Position numbers and translations under genes: made by a program | Virus record (IMG/VR): IMGVR_UViG_3300006810_000478 | Coordinates: 1-21,533 of that record | Length of the DNA: 21,533 nt | Source: a virus | Direction: 5' to 3' (one strand) | The notes under the pieces: model-generated | Told to the model about the DNA's origin: nothing | The model's input: only the letters and a program-made list of their open reading frames with translations | Database searches by the model: none | Shown here: piece after piece, positions 20,166 to 21,533 of the stretch | How positions within the stretch are numbered: position 1 is the first letter of the stretch | Layout: each line of letters starts with the position of its first letter

Positions 20166-20384
20166 ATGGAAAAAATAATATCATTACTATGCATTATTAT
20201 TACTATGGTAATAATAAATGGATTTACAGCACCAACTGATCATGATGTATTAGAAGCTACAAATACTTTAGAAGATATGAAAGAGTGGATGGAGTGGGAT
20301 ATACAAAATGAAACAATTGATTCTGCTACAGGAAATACCTATTTATATAATATAGAAAAATGTATATCTATATTAGATAGGTAA
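20166..20384 (+). CDS. Small exported or membrane-anchored protein (72 aa)
   Basis: The 72-aa product starts MEKIISLLCIIITMVIINGF, a hydrophobic segment that fits a signal peptide or N-terminal anchor; the Cys at position 9 lies too early for a clear lipobox. The rest is acidic and helical (EATNTLEDMKEWMEWDIQNE). It precedes the two signal-peptide genes and may belong with them in a group acting outside the cytoplasm. The function is not known. Confidence 0.6.
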   Translation: MEKIISLLCIIITMVIINGFTAPTDHDVLEATNTLEDMKEWMEWDIQNETIDSATGNTYLYNIEKCISILDR

Positions 20385-20410
20385 ATTATAAACAATTTTA
20401 AACTAACACA

Positions 20411-20845
20411 ATGAAAAAGAAATTAATTATTATATTATTAATACTAAGTATTAGTAATATACATGCTCAAACAGGAGAGTATGATCAATATAAAACTGTA
20501 TGTACCTCTTATCAAATTGGTACACTAACTCCTCAGAATATATATGAATACGAAGAAGTTTCAAAAACTACAATATCATTTATGGTATTAAAAAGAACTG
20601 AAAGTATAAAATATTTAAGGATTAATTATAATTCCGGAGAAGGAACTACAACTCATGATTATTTAATAATAGATAGGCATAATACTGAAAATTCAGATGA
20701 AATAGCTATATATGAAGGACTTAGCCCATTTGGAGCATTAGTTAAATTAATATATGACGATCAGAATTTTGAACTTCATTATAATTATAAAGTAATAAAA
20801 GATAAAATAATTTATAAGAAGTTATATATAGGAACCTTAAATTAA
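20411..20845 (+). CDS. Secreted protein, first of a tandem pair (144 aa)
   Basis: The 144-aa protein opens with a clear signal peptide, MKKKLIIILLILSISNIHAQ, with likely cleavage after HAQ, the usual Bacteroidota pattern. The mature part is beta-strand rich and ends IIYKKLYIGTLN. It resembles the next gene in layout and in its C-terminal block (IYEGLSPFGALVKLIYDD versus IMLDSYGGYITLRYN in the neighbour), so the two look like diverged paralogues. They would act in the periplasm or at the surface, perhaps changing the host envelope, but there is no direct evidence for that. Confidence 0.65.
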   Translation: MKKKLIIILLILSISNIHAQTGEYDQYKTVCTSYQIGTLTPQNIYEYEEVSKTTISFMVLKRTESIKYLRINYNSGEGTTTHDYLIIDRHNTENSDEIAIYEGLSPFGALVKLIYDDQNFELHYNYKVIKDKIIYKKLYIGTLN

Positions 20846-20850
20846 ATATT

Positions 20851-21276
20851 ATGAAAAAGATAATAATTATTATATTATTAATGTTAAGCGTTAATAGTAT
20901 ATATGCACAAAATCAAACAATTTATGTAATAAATAAACTTGAAAAAGGAATTTATAATGATCAAACTAATAAATATAGTGTAACAAATATTACTGGAACT
21001 ATTACTTTACAACCTTTTACAAAAGGAGATGTCACATATATAACTATTACAAATGGTACAAATTCTTTTCACTTTGTAAATGATTATGCTGTTGTAGAAG
21101 AAATAATAGCTGATAATAACGTAGATATGAGTACTTATATAATGTTAGATTCCTATGGAGGATACATTACACTTAGGTATAATAGGTATAGAGCTGAATT
21201 ATTTTATTTCCATGATAGTTGTTATAATAATGGGAAAGGTGTTTGGAGAGAGTATCTTTCTGGAGTAATAAATTAA
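20851..21276 (+). CDS. Secreted protein, second of a tandem pair (141 aa)
   Basis: The 141-aa protein has a signal peptide MKKIIIIILLMLSVNSIYAQ and then a beta-rich, Asn/Thr/Tyr-rich mature domain (TGTITLQPFTKG, VTYITITNGTNSF) ending in VWREYLSGVIN. Two Cys are absent except one near residue 125, so no disulphide core is apparent. Its start is only five bases after the preceding stop, and a strong terminator follows, so the two genes form the end of a transcription unit. Its relation to the upstream paralogue suggests duplication followed by divergence. Confidence 0.65.
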   Translation: MKKIIIIILLMLSVNSIYAQNQTIYVINKLEKGIYNDQTNKYSVTNITGTITLQPFTKGDVTYITITNGTNSFHFVNDYAVVEEIIADNNVDMSTYIMLDSYGGYITLRYNRYRAELFYFHDSCYNNGKGVWREYLSGVIN

Positions 21277-21280
21277 TTAA

Positions 21281-21316
21281 TAAAGCTAAGGTATTAATTT
21301 ACTTTAGCTTTATTTT
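21281..21316 (+). terminator. Intrinsic terminator after the secreted pair
   Basis: TAAAGCTAAGGTA (21281-21293) pairs with TACTTTAGCTTTA (21300-21312) over 13 bp with one G-U pair and a six-base loop (TTAATT), followed by TTTT (21313-21316). It begins four bases after the stop of the second secreted protein. The loop sequence TTAATT is the same as in the terminator at 17432. Confidence 0.8.
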
Positions 21317-21365
21317 AAAATAGATTAGTTATGAGTGATAAAAGAAATAAAAAATTTATACATAT

Positions 21366-21533
21366 ATGAAAATTATTAAAATAGATTGGTGCAAGATATT
21401 AGGGCATTGGTACGAGCCAATATTTATAAAGGGTGCTTATGCAGATAAAGAAGTGAAGTTTATTGGATGTAAATGCAGAAGATGTGATTTTGGAGAAGAT
21501 GAACTATTGGATGCAAATAAAAAAATGGATAGA
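21366..21533 (+). CDS. DUF1660-like small Cys protein, cut by the window edge
   Basis: The frame is open from an ATG at 21366 to the end of the window, 56 residues without a stop. It has CKILGHWYEP near the N-terminus and CKCRRCDF (about 35-42), resembling the small phage proteins of the DUF1660 type, which begin with a CxxxGH segment and end with a CxxC pair and probably bind zinc. The function of that family is unknown. A 12-codon frame starting at 21331 ends in the ATGA that overlaps this start, so translation may be coupled to it. Confidence 0.55.
   Translation, partial: MKIIKIDWCKILGHWYEPIFIKGAYADKEVKFIGCKCRRCDFGEDELLDANKKMDR

Noticed and set aside
1-21533. CRISPR array, insertion sequence or transposase
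   Set aside because: No regularly spaced repeats, inverted terminal repeats or transposase motifs are seen; the repeated leader words are attached to genes at irregular distances.
1-21533. Alternative genetic code (stop reassignment), known in some crAss-like phages
   Set aside because: TAA, TAG and TGA all end plausible genes here, and the TerL, portal, GroEL and capsid frames contain no in-frame stops.

Overview
The window looks like part of the genome of a tailed dsDNA phage infecting Bacteroidota, most probably a crAss-like phage (order Crassvirales). The reasons are the late-gene order TerL, portal, scaffold-like protein, HK97-type capsid protein; the large sizes of TerL (about 780 aa) and portal (about 800 aa); a textbook Bacteroidota promoter (TTG-N21-TATATTTG); signal peptides ending in xAQ; very AT-rich DNA; and A-rich, mostly Shine-Dalgarno-free gene starts. 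TAA, TAG and TGA all act as ordinary stops. The family assignment rests on gene order and recognisable motifs, not on a database search.

Left part (1-12009, minus strand): one tightly packed late/morphogenesis operon that reads leftward from a promoter at 12058-12027. In order of transcription it holds a winged-helix-like protein, two small unknown proteins, an HU/IHF-like protein, two more small proteins, a GroES-like co-chaperonin and a GroEL chaperonin, a Cys-rich zinc-binding protein, two small proteins (the second in the usual position of a small terminase), large terminase, portal, an acidic scaffold-like protein and the major capsid protein, which runs off the left edge. The chaperonin pair probably helps fold capsid or other virion proteins.

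Middle (12060-13441): a roughly 290-nt intergenic stretch with mutually exclusive or pseudoknotted helices (12112-12396), a second leftward cassette of four small overlapping genes (13295 to 12403), and a divergent A/T-tract-rich control region (13296-13441).

Right part (13442-21533, plus strand): about 24 very small genes, mostly of unknown function and typical of a phage early or host-takeover region. Several encode one or two membrane segments. Two tandem genes encode signal-peptide proteins, and two encode Cys-pair proteins. Nearly every gene is preceded by a near-identical leader of the type TTAAACTATAAAACTATG or TAAACTAACACATTATG. Between the genes lie GC-richer, non-coding segments with long perfect closing helices. 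The most striking is a 490-nt, four-domain structured RNA at 13887-14372. Others are at 16737-16882, 18764-18912 and 19628-19784. I could not assign these to a known RNA family, and they are the best candidate for something undescribed here.
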